Assembly (NCBI GenBank): GCA_028564925.1
Contig: CM053026.1
Coordinates: forward strand, 608,674,457 to 608,738,456
Direction: 5' to 3'
DNA: 64,000 bases
Source of the DNA: Lithobates sylvaticus
Lineage: Eukaryota > Chordata > Amphibia > Anura > Ranidae
The notes under the pieces are model-generated. The model did not search any database. It saw only the letters and a list, made by a program, of their open reading frames with translations, and had not been told where the DNA came from. A program made the position numbers and the translations under genes. Of the stretch, positions 1 to 11,226 are shown one piece after another (the stretch's first letter is position 1; each line of letters starts with the position of its first letter).

Positions 1-669
1 TTCCAAAACATGTATCCAAGTTTTCTATCTACTGAGTAGGACAGGGCCATGCTTAAAATACCAGAATTAAATATTTATTAAAGTACACTGCCCTTGCACT
101 TTAAATCCTGATAGTTGCATTACAGTAGTTTTCAGAGTACCTTGCAGAGAGGGATTTGGTTCCATTAGTACAAATGCATTTTTCATGAAAAGGCTTTATT
201 CTCATCCATCTCTTTTCTTTTCAAAAATGTTATGGAACAGAAAATAAAGTTGATTGTAACTGCTGCACTTACCACTTTATTGATGTAAATAATCCATCAT
301 TCAAGGTTGAGACAAAATATGTATTTTTATTTTTTTCATAGCAGCTCATATTTACCTTCATTTTATGTAATATGTGTAGTATTTTGTCATAGTTGCTACT
401 TCTGCTATGCAGAGCCAGTTTTCATAATATAATTTATTGGCAAAATACATTTTTAAAGCATACTGAAATTCCTTCCATCGATGACTTGAAAATAAATCTG
501 TACTACTTAGAACTCCGGTTTTCCTACTGATGATCCAACGTGCACCAATCACTAAAAATTGTACGAATACCCAACAGTTGCACTAATGACTAATAGTTGG
601 TATCAATTTCTAATAGTTTGTTCTAATAGTCTGTTCTACCATCTATTAGCTTGTACCATCACCTATTAT
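1..669. other. AT-rich intergenic stretch, nothing recognised
   Basis: Low-complexity AT-rich DNA without a coding signature on either strand. Short open frames here are no longer than expected by chance. The stretch 555-660 has loosely repeated words around 'ctaatagttg', suggesting a small degenerate tandem repeat. I see no promoter, RNA gene or named repeat. Confidence 0.5.
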
Positions 670-1060
670 GCCCCGTACACACGGTCGGATATTCCGATGG
701 CAAAAGTCTGATTGGATTATGTTGTCGGAAAATCTGATCATGTGTGGACCTTTTCCATCTGAATTTCCGACGGAAAAAAATTGGGAGCAGGATCTAAAAT
801 TTTCCGACAACAAAATCTGATCGGACTTTTCCCGATCACGTGTAGAGAATTCCGACGCACAAAGTGCCACGCATGCTCAGAAGAAATTTGGAGGCGAAAG
901 CTATTGGCTACTGCCCTGTACGTAGTCCCATCATACGTTTTGTACATCACCTTGTTCGGAATGATCAGATTTTCCGACAACTTTGTCCGACCGTGTGTGT
1001 GCAACACCAGTTTCGGACAAAGTCTGTCGGAAATTATCCAACGGATTTGTGTACGGGGGC
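670..1060. repeat. MITE with TIR starting GCCCCGTACACACGG
   Basis: The segment begins GCCCCGTACACACGGTCGGA and ends with the imperfect inverse, TTTGTGTACGGGGGC. The interior is rich in the word TTCCGAC and its complement TCGGAAA, so the whole unit folds back on itself. It has no transposase frame, so it is a non-autonomous inverted-repeat element. Flanking bases TTAT/TTAG hint at a short TTA-type target duplication, but this is weak. A short remnant with the same terminal words is at 8886-8943, which supports a repeat family. Confidence 0.6.
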
Positions 1061-2858
1061 TTAGTCTATATGTATACCTCAATGTTTACATTTCCTGTGT
1101 AACGTATTTGTATAACCTTTTATACATTTGTATATCCTTGTATACAGGTCTGTATACTTTTTCTTTCTGTATACCCTTTCTATTATACCAATAAAAAACT
1201 ATTATCTCAAAAAAAAAATTAAAAAAAATCTGTACTGAACTAAACCATTTCAGCTCCTCCACCTGCATACCTTATGGACTTGGCCCTTAATTTCTATACC
1301 TTACTATACCTTAAATTTCAGTTATGGGTATATTGATTTGGCAATAACGTTATTATTAATTATGATACAGTAGTAATGAAAATATTTTTTTTTTGTAGGG
1401 GGGAATACATTGCTCTCTTTTGAAATTATTGTCAAAAAGGTGTAGCAAAATACACAAAACAGTATTTTCTTGTTTGGCTGAAAAATTAGGAGAGAAAAAT
1501 ATTATATTGTGATTTTCCCAATAATAAAGACATTAAAATGTGTTTTGGTACAAATCATTGTGAAGTTACTTATACGTGAAATAAAACAATCTAACAACCT
1601 AAAAAAAAAAAATCAAAAAATTGTGTGAAGAGAAAAACAAAATGAAAAATAAAGGAAGAAAAGGGTAGGAAGGAGTTAATGAGGCCTAATTTGTGTTAAC
1701 TAAAGGTTAAAAAAAATAAAAATAATTAATGAATATGCTGAAACTGACATTGAGCTCAGATTAACACACTTTAACTCACTTTGATCTGCACTTAACAGAA
1801 TTAATCAAAATACACCGTTGGAATACTATATTACAAGATATTTATAGATTCACAAAAGAGCTGCCATCTGTCTTCCTGAGATGTAGAAATGTGAAATATC
1901 ATACTGTTTCTCTCAAAAAATGTTTTCATCACGAGGAACTTCAAAACTAGTATAAAACAAATATTATTGTTTTATCACACATAAAAGGCATTTGTACCCC
2001 ACCTGCATGTGAAATCATTATCCAAAATATCAACATTTGGCACATGTGGCAACTCATCAATCATGTGCAGAGAACTAATTGTATGTTCATGAAATTTATT
2101 AGGAGCACAGACTACAGCATACGTTTTATGAATGTGCGAAGAAGTTTGTTTTGCAATGTAGTATATACTTCAGCACCTGAATGTAAACCAGCTATGGGGC
2201 AGTGTTACCTAAATAAAAATATTTTTATTTCTAATGCTTTTATGTCTATCAAAGGATTTTACATGTGTGTCTCATGTGGGGATAAAACTACATTAACTGC
2301 CTGCTGATAATAGATATAAGACAACTATGAAAAAACATCAGATGAGTGAAAATAGGAAGAAACAGCAGATAAGGCACAGAGACAGCATTCAGAGACTGAG
2401 GTTTACTACCTGGTTGGTAGGTTGTTTCCAACTTCTCTGAGGTGCTAAATTGGTAATCTGTACTCCTCAACAATTCATTAGGTAACTGTAAAGGTTTGTA
2501 TCGACTTATTTACATTAGTGGTGAATGGCAATGTGTGAGGCTCTTAGGAGTCCCAGCATCAACTATAACTTCTGTTAAATCAAGTTAGTTAAAACGAAAG
2601 GGACCTGCAAAGAAAAAAGACCCTTAGGATTATATTTTATTTAATTTTTCCTGTTGTGACTGTATTTTTTCTAACTTCAAGGCAACATTGTCAACTGGAC
2701 CCCTTTACTAGTTCAGTAGAGAAGGTAGCTGTTCTAGATTGTACATACGCCTCCCAATGCCATCACCTGCTCCTATGTGCCTCTTTTGAAGCACATTTCC
2801 CTGGATAAAATATAAGGTATGCTGTTTCACCAGATAAGGCCAGGCAGATAAACTCATC
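1061..2858. other. Intergenic, no recognised feature
   Basis: AT-rich sequence with several A/T homopolymers (near 1200, 1390 and 1600). No open frame here resembles a known protein and no terminal repeats were found. Nothing can be supported as a gene. Confidence 0.45.
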
Positions 2859-3132
2859 AGGGTTGATTTACCCCAAGGCAAATAGACGGTTCGCTTTGCA
2901 AGTGCAGTTGCACCCTGCAAAATAATTGTCCCCAGACCTCAGAGAATTAGGTGACGCTCTGCTGACTTCCATCATCCAATCATGTGCCAGCAAAAATTGT
3001 TGTTTTTTTTATTTGTTTTTCCTGCATGTGAATGGGTATTCTTTGCAAAGTTAAGCTTCACCACTAAGTTTTGGGAGAGTGCAACTTCACTTGCAAAGTG
3101 AACAGGGTATTTCCATTTAGTAAATCAACCCT
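2859..3132. repeat. MITE with TIR AGGGTTGATTTAC/GTAAATCAACCCT
   Basis: The left end AGGGTTGATTTAC is matched by GTAAATCAACCCT at the right end. The inner arms are related as well: 'ttcgctttgcaagtgcagttgca' words on the left answer 'tgcaacttcacttgcaaagtgaac' on the right. The centre holds the phrase ATCCAATCATGTG, which recurs in the MITE at 15945-16211, so the two are related families. It has no coding capacity. Confidence 0.65.
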
Positions 3133-3268
3133 ATTGGAGCAACAGCTATCCATTGAAATGGATCAATAAAGTAGTGAATTACCAGGTGCAGAAATGGCGA
3201 GATTCATTCATCTCTGACCGTTATTGGAGATTAAATGGGATGTAAATGCAAAAGGTTATTTATCATAA

Positions 3269-4289
3269 CCACTTGATTACTGGGCACTTAAACCCCCTTC
3301 CTGCCCAGGCCAATTTTCAGCTTTCATCGCTGTCACTGGGAGACAATTGTGCGGTCATGCAACACTGTACTCAAATGAAATTTCTATCATTCATATTTTT
3401 TTTCCCACAAATATAGCTTTCTTTTGGTGGTATTTAATCACTGGTGGGTTTTTTATTTTTTGCTAGAAAAACGGAAATAGACCGAAAAAAGTTTGTTATA
3501 AAATTTTGCAAACAGGTAATTTTTGTCCTTCATTGATGTGCGCTGATGAGGCTGCACTGATGGGCACTGATAGGCTGCAATGATGGGCACTGATAGGCTG
3601 CACTGATAGCACTGATAAGGTGGCACTGATGGACACTGATAGGTGGCAATGGTGGGCACTGAAGAGGCAGCACTGGTGGGTACTGATGATGTGGCACTGA
3701 TGAGCACTGATGGGTGGCACAGGTGGGTAGCATAGATGGGCACCAATGGCGGCACTAAAGGGCATTGATAGGTGGCACTAAAGGGCTCTGATAGGTGGCA
3801 CTGAAAGGTACTGATAGGTGGCACTGATGAGCACTGCTAGGTGACACTGATAGGCAGCACTGATAATGAAGCACTGATGGGCACTGATGGGCACTGATTG
3901 GCAGCACTGATGGACATTGATAGGTGGCACTGGTGGGCATTGATAGGTGGCACTGGTGACCACTGATTGGCGGCATTGCTTTGCACTGGCAGGAGGCACA
4001 GGTGGACACTGGCAGGGCACAGATACTCGGGTGATGTCTCACCCTCTTCGGGACCACTGTCCCCCTGACACAAGTCGATGATCTGCTTTTTTTTCTGCCC
4101 ACGAGGTCAGCGCAAGCAGAAAAAAAGACAATTTACATCATGTGATCAGTTGTCATTGGTTGACAGCTGATCACATGGTAAGGGGCCATGGGAGGCAGCT
4201 CATGCACAGGAGGACATCTATTGCCAGGCTCCCGGCATTTAAGGCCCGCGCTGTAGTCGTCATTCGGCTATAGCGCGGGCGTGAATCGG
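3269..4289 (+). mobile_element. TTAA-family non-autonomous element, copy 1
   Basis: The flanks are ATAA (3265-3268, a decayed TTAA) and TTAA (4290-4293). The element starts CCACTTGATTACTGGGCAC and ends GCGGGCGTGAATCGG. The leader includes the family words GTGCGGTCATGCAA and CACAAATATAGCTTTC with TTTTGGTGGTATTT. The interior is a minisatellite. It has no transposase frame. TTAA flanks and the CCACTT/..CGG ends suggest mobilisation by a piggyBac-type transposase; this is an inference from target-site preference only. Confidence 0.65.
3534..3990. repeat. Minisatellite of GGCACTGAT/GGGCACTGAT units
   Basis: Variable units around GGCACTGATAGGT and GGGCACTGATGGGCA repeat across about 450 bp inside the TTAA element. 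Minus-strand open frames of 80-123 codons over this array read as Cys/His/Pro/Ser-rich repeats in several frames at once. That is the signature of a tandem array and not of a gene. Confidence 0.75.
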
Positions 4290-4754
4290 TTAATGCATTA
4301 TATGCATTAAGATAAAAAGCCTTCTTTGAGCAGCCTCAGCCCCCCTAACACTTAACTGAGTTCCCTCTCTGTCCAGCGATGTCCACGAGTATCTCAGCCG
4401 TCCGAGATTCAGCTTGCTGATTGGCTGAGACACAGCAGCTGCACCTTTGGCTCCGGCTGCTGTTAATTAAAGTCAATCAAAGTGAGCTAGCCACTCAGGG
4501 GATAGAGGGGGCAGGGCAGAGTCGGGGGTCCATGTCTGAATGGACACAGGGAGCTGTGCCTCACCTAGGTTACCCCCATAGCAAGCTGCTTGCTGTGGGT
4601 GCACTGAACAAGAGGGAGGGGCCAGGAGCACAGAAGAAGCACCTGAGAAGAGGAGGATCCCGGCTGCTCTGTGCAAATCCACTGCAACAGAGGAGGTAAG
4701 TATAGCATGTTTGTTATTTTTATAGGAAAAAAAAAACGAGACGTTACAATCATC

Positions 4755-5241
4755 TTAAAGAGGAACTGCAGTCTGCTCACATAATTTGTAATTAAAACAT
4801 TTTTTTCCATTCTCTCCAACCACTTTGCATATTATTTTATACATACTGTGATTCTGTACATGCCAAATATGCTGTAGAAATCTGCCTCCACTGAGTCTAG
4901 CCGCAACCATTTTAACTGTGGGCAGCTGAAGCTGCTGCCTGTTCACTTCCTGGATTTACACAGACACACAGAGGCACACCTCCAGCTGTGCAGCCCTGCA
5001 GCTCTCATTGGCCCTCTTATGACCCATCCCCCCTCCCTTCCTGGCAAACTCTCACAGGAGTGAGAGAGAGCTGTGCATGATTTTCTAAGCCTAGACTAAT
5101 GATCAGACAAGAAATAGGAGGTGGGCTGTATAAGGTATTTACTGCCATAAAAAAAATGTTTTTACTATGCAAAGCTAAAACAACAAGGGCAGAAGGTTTA
5201 ACAGATGGAAAGTTGAAAAAATGACTGAAGGTCCGCTTTAA
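4755..5241. repeat. TTAA-flanked MITE starting AAGAGGAACTGCAG
   Basis: TTAA is present at 4755-4758 and 5238-5241. The left end TTAAAGAGGAACTGCAGTC is mirrored by GACTGAAGGTCCGCTTTAA. The left TTAA is also the right boundary of the preceding MITE, so one element probably landed at the other's edge. There is no open frame of note. The centre carries a short CT/GA-rich tract. Confidence 0.6.
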
Positions 5242-6133
5242 GTAAACTAGGTTTATAACATTATAGTATAGAATACAGGTAAGAACAAGGTTGTGTCAAG
5301 AAAAGTTTGTGGAACTGTTGAAGGCTTGGACAGACTAGACAAGACCAAACCAGCAGCTTGGTAAAACGTTTATTGCTGAAGTCATCAGTGGCAATGGTAA
5401 AGCCAGCAATGCTATTTGTGGATAGGTAACAGGATAAAACATACAAAAGCCAGTAGTCAAAGTTCAATCATTTAAAAGCAAGGTCAGAAACTAGTCAACT
5501 ACAGACTTTTTATTCTACGGCAGTAAAATAAAAAAAAATAATCACATATTAAATTGTTTGTTCATTATGCATTTCATATATTTTATCTTCATTGTTTTAA
5601 AAGAAAGGACACCAAAATTTGATTATGCTTACTGTTTATTAAGTCAAGAACTGAAATTGTATTTCATTTTATTTTATTTCCATTTTGATGGAGTGTTAAG
5701 GGATTATGCTGATCAGTCAATATTTGCTTTTAATGGATTACATTAAACACAAGAATGTCATAGAGAATATTTGTGTGAAAACAATCTGTCCAATTTACTA
5801 CATGAGTTACTACAAATGATCTAAAAAACAGCTGCAACATTGCACCGTTGTTTGTGATTGCCATGGGTGTCTTTGCAAGCCATGTAGTCTAATCAAATTG
5901 CTATCTGTGACAAAATGTGCTGTAACAAGAACATCTTAGTTGCAGAAATTATTAGCACAAAGCAAGGGCCAAATGTTCCTTCCTGAGGTCAAATGGGAAG
6001 TTAGGAGGTGTCATAAAACATTCTTAGGTACTGAATGATTTGCACATTATTGCAACCACTGGGTGCACCTGTATTAATTAGTTTTTTTTTTTTTTTTTGA
6101 ATTCTTAAACTGTTATATTAGATTACATCTTCC
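5242..6133. other. Intergenic, no recognised feature
   Basis: AT-rich DNA with a T homopolymer near 6083-6100. No coding similarity and no inverted or direct terminal repeats were seen. It separates a MITE from the large TTAA-family element. Confidence 0.45.
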
Positions 6134-6589
6134 TTAACCACTTCAGCCCCGGACCATTTGGCAGCCAAAGGACCAGAGGTCTTTTTTCAATTTCGCACTG
6201 CACTACTTTAACTGGTAATTGCGCGGTCATGCAATTTTGTAACCAAACGAAATTTGCGTCCTTTTCTTCCCACAAATAGAGCTTTCTTTTGATGGTATTT
6301 GATTGCCTCTGTGATTTTTATTTTTTGAGATATAAACGGAAAAAGAGCGAAAATTTTGAAAAAAAAAGAGATTTTCTACTTTTTGTTATAAAAAAAATCT
6401 AATAAACTCAATTTTAGTCAAACATTTGGGCCAAAATGTATTCAGCCACATGTCTTTAGTAAAAAAAATGCCAATAAGCGTATATTTATTGGTTTGCGCA
6501 AAAGTTATAGCGTCTACAAACTAGAGTACATTTTCTGGAATTTACACCGCTTTTAATTTATGACTGCCTATTTCATTTCTTGAGGTGCT

Positions 6590-7670
6590 AAAATGGCAGA
6601 GAAGTACAAAACCCCCCCAAATGACCCCATTTTGGAAAGTAGACACCCCAAGCTATTTGCTGAGAGGCATGTTGAGCCCATTGAATATTTTTTTTTTTAG
6701 TCCCAAGTGATTGAATAAAGACAAAAATAAAAAAGATTTTTTTTTTTTTTCAAAAAGTTGTCACTAAATGATATATTGCTCACACATGCCATAGTTATAT
6801 GTGGAATTGCACCCCAAAATACATTTTGCTGCTTCTCCTGAGTATGGGGATACCACATGTGTGGGACTTTTTGGGAGCCTAGCCGCATACGGGGCCCCGA
6901 AACCCAAGCACCGCCTTCAGGATTTCTAAGGGTGCAAATTTTTGATTTCACTCCTCACTACCTATCACCGTTTCGAAGGCCATAAAATGCCAAAATAGCA
7001 CAAAACCCCCCCAAATGACCCCATTTTGGAAAGTAGACACCCCAAGCTATTTGTTGAGAGGCATGGTGAGTATTTTACAGCTCTCATTTGTTTTTGAAAA
7101 TGAAGAAAGTAAAGAAAAAAAAAAAATTTTTTTTCTTTTTTCAATTTTCAAAACTTTGTGACAAAAAGCGACATCTGCAAAATACTCACAATACCTCTCA
7201 GCAAATAGCTTGGGGTGTCTACTTTCCAAAATGGGGTCATTTTGGGGGGTTTTATGCCATCTGGGCATTCCATGGCCTCCGAAACTGTGATTGGCAGTGA
7301 GAAGTGAAATAAAAAAATTACACCCTTAGAAAGCCTGAAGGCGGTGATTGGTTTTTGGGGTTCCGTACGCAGCTAGGCTCCCAAAAAGTCCCACACATGT
7401 GGTATCCCCGTACTCAGGAGAAGCAACAGAATGTATTTTGGGGTGTATTTCCACATATGCCCATGACATGTTTGAGCAATATATCATTTAGTGACAACTT
7501 TTTGTAAAAAAAAAAATATATATATTTTTTTTTTTTCATTATTCAATCTCTTGGGACAAAAAAAAAAAATATTTAATGGGCTCAACATTGCTCTCATCAA
7601 ATAGCTTGGGGTGTCTACTTTCCAAAATGGGGTCATTTGGGGGGGGTTTGAACTGTCCTGGCATTTTATG
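6590..7670. repeat. Large internal palindrome, arms about 540 bp
   Basis: Left-arm landmarks recur in inverse order and orientation on the right. The block with CCAAATGACCCCATTTTGG and AAGTAGACACCCCAAGC occurs forward near 6615 and 7010 and inverted near 7200 and 7600. CACATGTGTGGGACTTTTTG near 6855 is mirrored near 7385. TCACTAAATGATATATTGCT near 6772 is mirrored near 7475. The centre is an A-run/T-run at about 7120-7135. The arms would form a long hairpin. Confidence 0.85.
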
Positions 7671-8885
7671 CACAACATTTAGAAGCCTATGTCACACGTC
7701 ACCCACTCTTCTAACCACTTGTAGACAAAGCCCTTTCTGACACTTTTTGTTTACATGAAAACATATTTTTTTTTTTTGCAAGAAAATTACGTTGAACCCC
7801 CAAACACTATATATATTGTTAAAGCAAAGGCCCTACAGATTAAAATGGTGGGTGTTGCATTTTTTTTTTCCACACAGTATTTGCGCAGCGATTTTTCAAA
7901 CGCATTTTTTGTGGAAAAAATACACTTTTTTTTATTTTAATGCACTAAAACACACTATATTGCTCAAATTTTTGATGAAATAAAAAATATGATCTTAGGC
8001 CGAGTACATGGATACCAAACACGACATGCTTTAAAATTGCGCACAAACACGCAGTGGCGACAAACTACATACATTTTTAAAAGCCTTTAAAAGCCTTTAC
8101 ATGATACCACATTAGATTCACGGAGGAGGTCTACTGCTAAAATTACTGCCCTCGATCTGACCTTCGCGGTGATACCTCACATGCATGGTGCAATTGCTGT
8201 TTACATATGACGCCAGACCAACGCTTGTGTACGCCTTTGCGCAAGAGAAGGGGGGGCAGGGGTGCTTTTTTTTTTTGTTTTTTGTTTTTTTTTTTATTTA
8301 TTTAGCTTTTTTATTTTATTTTTAAACTGTTCCTTCCATTTTTTTTCTTTGTTATGATTTTTATTGTTATCTCAGGGAATGTAAATATCCCCTATGATAG
8401 CAATAGGCAGTGACAGGTACTCTTTTTTTGAAAAAATTGGGGTCTATTAGACCCTAGATCTTTCCTCTGCCCTCAAAGCATCTGACCACACCAAGATTGG
8501 TGTGATAAAATGCTTTCCCAATTTCCCAATGGCGCGGTTTATATCCGGGAGGGGGGACATTCCCTCCCACTGCTTGTAAAAGCAGTCTAGAGGCTAATTA
8601 CCCGCTAGAATTGCTTTTACATGAAAGCCGATCACTGGCTGAAAAGAATGATACCAAGATGATACCTAAACCTGCAGGCATCATTCTGGTATAACCATTC
8701 AAAGTCCAGCAACATACTGGACATATATTGTAATCTTTTTTTTTTCATGCAGCCTCTTGGCTGAACGAAAAAAAGAGATTGATTGGTGGGTATGCCCACC
8801 ATTAGAATACCTCCCTTCATCCACCCACTTCTAATGATGGGCATACATGCACCATTTATATATGCCGATGCATGGGGGCATCCTC

Positions 8886-8943
8886 CCGCAAAAGTTATGC
8901 CGTGTACACACGGTCGGAATTTCGACCGTATGTACGTGGCATT
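8886..8943. repeat. Short remnant of the GTACACACGGTCGG MITE family
   Basis: GCCGTGTACACACGGTCGGA is followed at once by its imperfect inverse, TTTCGACCGTATGTACGTGGC. This looks like two MITE ends joined with the interior lost, compared with the longer copy at 670-1060. It lies inside the long TTAA element. Confidence 0.5.
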
Positions 8944-9853
8944 AGGAGCCAATCGCTCCTCCCCCCCCGGCGGCCCCCATGCGGCGGGATATATGCTCTT
9001 TTTTTTTTAACTGTGGTGGTGAAATCACCTCCTACAGCGTTGGAGTCGCGGCTTTATGTATCGTGGGAGCAAACGCTGTTGCTGTCAAGATAAATAAATC
9101 CGCTTTGCAACTGAATGGCGCACCTGAAAACAAAAAAATGCTCAACACTAAAACACAGTAAACAAAATTACATACCTGAAAAGCAAGCGTGATAAAACAT
9201 GATAAAACATAATAAAACATTGCAGAATAGAATGGAGTAAAAAAAAGAGCAACAATAGAGAGAGAATAGAGTGAGAGAGAGAACAATAAAACGACAACTA
9301 TTTTATTTTTTTTTATTTTTTTGAGATTCACAGGTAAAAAAGCTCCTGACTGAAGCGACTGAATCAAAACGCTACCACAAAAAAACTGTTAGCGATCGCA
9401 GGGATCAGGCCTGACTCTGCGAACGCTGCAGTTATGTGTGCTTAGTGTTTTGTAAGTGACAGTGATCGATCGATACTGCACTTGGGTGGGCTGGGCTGGG
9501 CGGAGGGGGAAAACGCAGGTGCTAGCAGGTATCTGGGCTGATCCCGCTAACAATGCGGTTTTTTTTGGAACCCTAAACTGCTGGGACGCTAGTATAGATC
9601 TGATCAGATCAGATATCGATCTGTTCAGATACTGTGCCACTAAGGGAGGTGTATGCTTTGCGCGTGGGTGTTTGCGGTACTGGCACTAACCTGGGGCGAC
9701 GCAGACCTTATTTGACCCTAAAACCTAATTGATATCACCCGCCGGGCGATCAGGGGGTTAAACCGTTATTGGGTAATAAATGGCGGGTGCCCTGACAGTA
9801 TAAAAAACAAGCTAACTAACCAGCGTCACCCGTAACAGTAATACAAAAAAAAA

Positions 9854-10660
9854 CTGGTTACCTAGCGACACTAATGCAGCGATCAGAAAAACGATCGCTT
9901 AGTGACACTGGCAAAAGGGGGTGAAAGGGTTAACTAGGGGCAATCAGGGGGTTAAACCTTTATTAGGTAATATATGGGGGTACCTGACGCTATATAAAAA
10001 CCTGACGGGGAACCTAAATAACGAAATAACTAACTGGCTAACCAGCGTCACCAGTGACAGTTATACAGTGATCACTGGTGAAAGGGTTAACTCTAGGGGC
10101 AATCAGGGGGTTAAAACCTTTATTTAGGTTGTAATATGGGGGTACCTGACCTATAAACCTATTTATGAACCTATATAAACATGGCGGTTACCTAAAAAAA
10201 AAAAATGGTTACCTAGCGACACTAATGCAGCGATCAGAAAAACGATCGCTTAGTGACACTGGCAAAAGGGGGTGAAAGGGTTAACTAGGGGCAATCAGGG
10301 GGTTAAAACCTTTATTAGGTAATATATGGGGGTACCTGACGCTATATAAAAACCTGACGGGGAACCTAAATAACAAAATAACTAACTGGCTAACCAGCGT
10401 CACCAGTGACAGTTATACAGTGATCACTGGTGAAAGGGTTAACTCTAGGGGCAATCAGGGGGTTAAAACCTTTATTTAGGTTGTAATATGGGGGTACCTG
10501 ACCTATAAACCTATTTATGAACCTATATAAACATGGCGGTTACCTAAAAAAAAAAAATGGTTACCTAGCGACAGCAGTGACACTAATACAGCGATCAGAA
10601 AAACGATCGCTTAGTGACACTGGCAAAAGGGGGTGAAAGGGTTACCTGGGGGGCAATCAA
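9854..10660. repeat. Tandem duplication, period about 351 bp, 2.3 copies
   Basis: The landmark TGGTTACCTAGCGACA occurs near 9855, 10206 and 10558. Between them are shared words: CGATCAGAAAAACGATCGCT, GGTGAAAGGGTTAACTAGGG, CTGACGCTATATAAAAACC and CAGTGATCACTGGTGAAAGG. The first two units appear nearly identical by eye, so the duplication is younger than the element. The third unit is partial. No open frame spans it. Confidence 0.85.
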
Positions 10661-11226
10661 GGGGTTAAACCTTTATTAGGGGGGGGTAGGGGGCTACCTT
10701 GGACCTAAAACTAACTGCCCTGACAGTTATTACAGTCACACTGACACTAAATGCAGTGATCAGTAAATAAATGATCACTGCAATTAGTGACACTGTGACT
10801 GGGGGGGGGGGAGGGGGTGATCTGGGGGGTGATCAGGGGGTGACAGGGGGGTGGAATATGTGCCTAACTGTACTGGTGTCAGTGTAGTGTTGTGCACTAA
10901 CCTGTACATGTTCGCCGCTCGGCGTCTCCGGTCACATAGACCGGCGCACCGAGCGTGACATCACTTCCGCCTTCCTGTCTATACAATAGACAGGAAGGGG
11001 AAGTTTCTCATTGGCCAGGAGCGATCGCGAGGGGGTGGCCAGAAACCACTGGCCGTCCCCTCGTCCCGGATCGCTCCTGAAGCGATCCCGACCGTCCCCG
11101 CCGGCGGAGGGGGGTCCGATCGGACCCCCCAACCGCCGGAAGAATGTCACGTACAGGTACGTGATTCTGCCTGTACGTGCCATTCTGCCGACGTAAATAT
11201 ACAGGGGGCGGTCGGGAAGTGGTTAA

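Larger units (their letters stand above)
3231..4758. repeat. TTAA-flanked MITE split by a larger TTAA element
   Basis: The left fragment is 3231-3264 and the right fragment is 4294-4758. Together they match the intact relative at 54270-54734: a start near TTAAA..GTTGTAA, then the words GCATTAAGATAAAAAGCC, TCTGTCCAGCGATGTCCACG and GATTGGCTGAGACACAGCAG, and an end TTACAATCA..TTAA. The split falls exactly at an internal TTAA that is intact in the relative. A third, partial relative ends at 52111. There is no coding region. Confidence 0.7.
6138..11222 (+). mobile_element. Long TTAA-family element, copy 2 (5.1 kb)
   Basis: It is flanked by TTAA at 6134-6137 and 11223-11226. The ends CCACTTCAGCCCCGG and GGTCGGGAAGTGG give a short inverted repeat (CCACTTC/GAAGTGG). 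The leader has the family words GCGCGGTCATGCAA and CACAAATAGAGCTTTC; the tail has GTACGTG..CCATTCTGCCGACG, shared with the copy at 47533-48532. In between are a 1.1-kb palindrome, a 351-bp tandem duplication and a remnant of the MITE family seen at 670-1060. At 5.1 kb it is about five times the usual copy. No transposase is encoded, so it is non-autonomous despite its size. It could be a composite of several nested copies. Confidence 0.65.

Noticed and set aside
3453-4102. Cys/His/Ser/Pro-rich minus-strand frames
   Set aside because: They are generated by the GGCACTGAT minisatellite inside a TTAA-family element.
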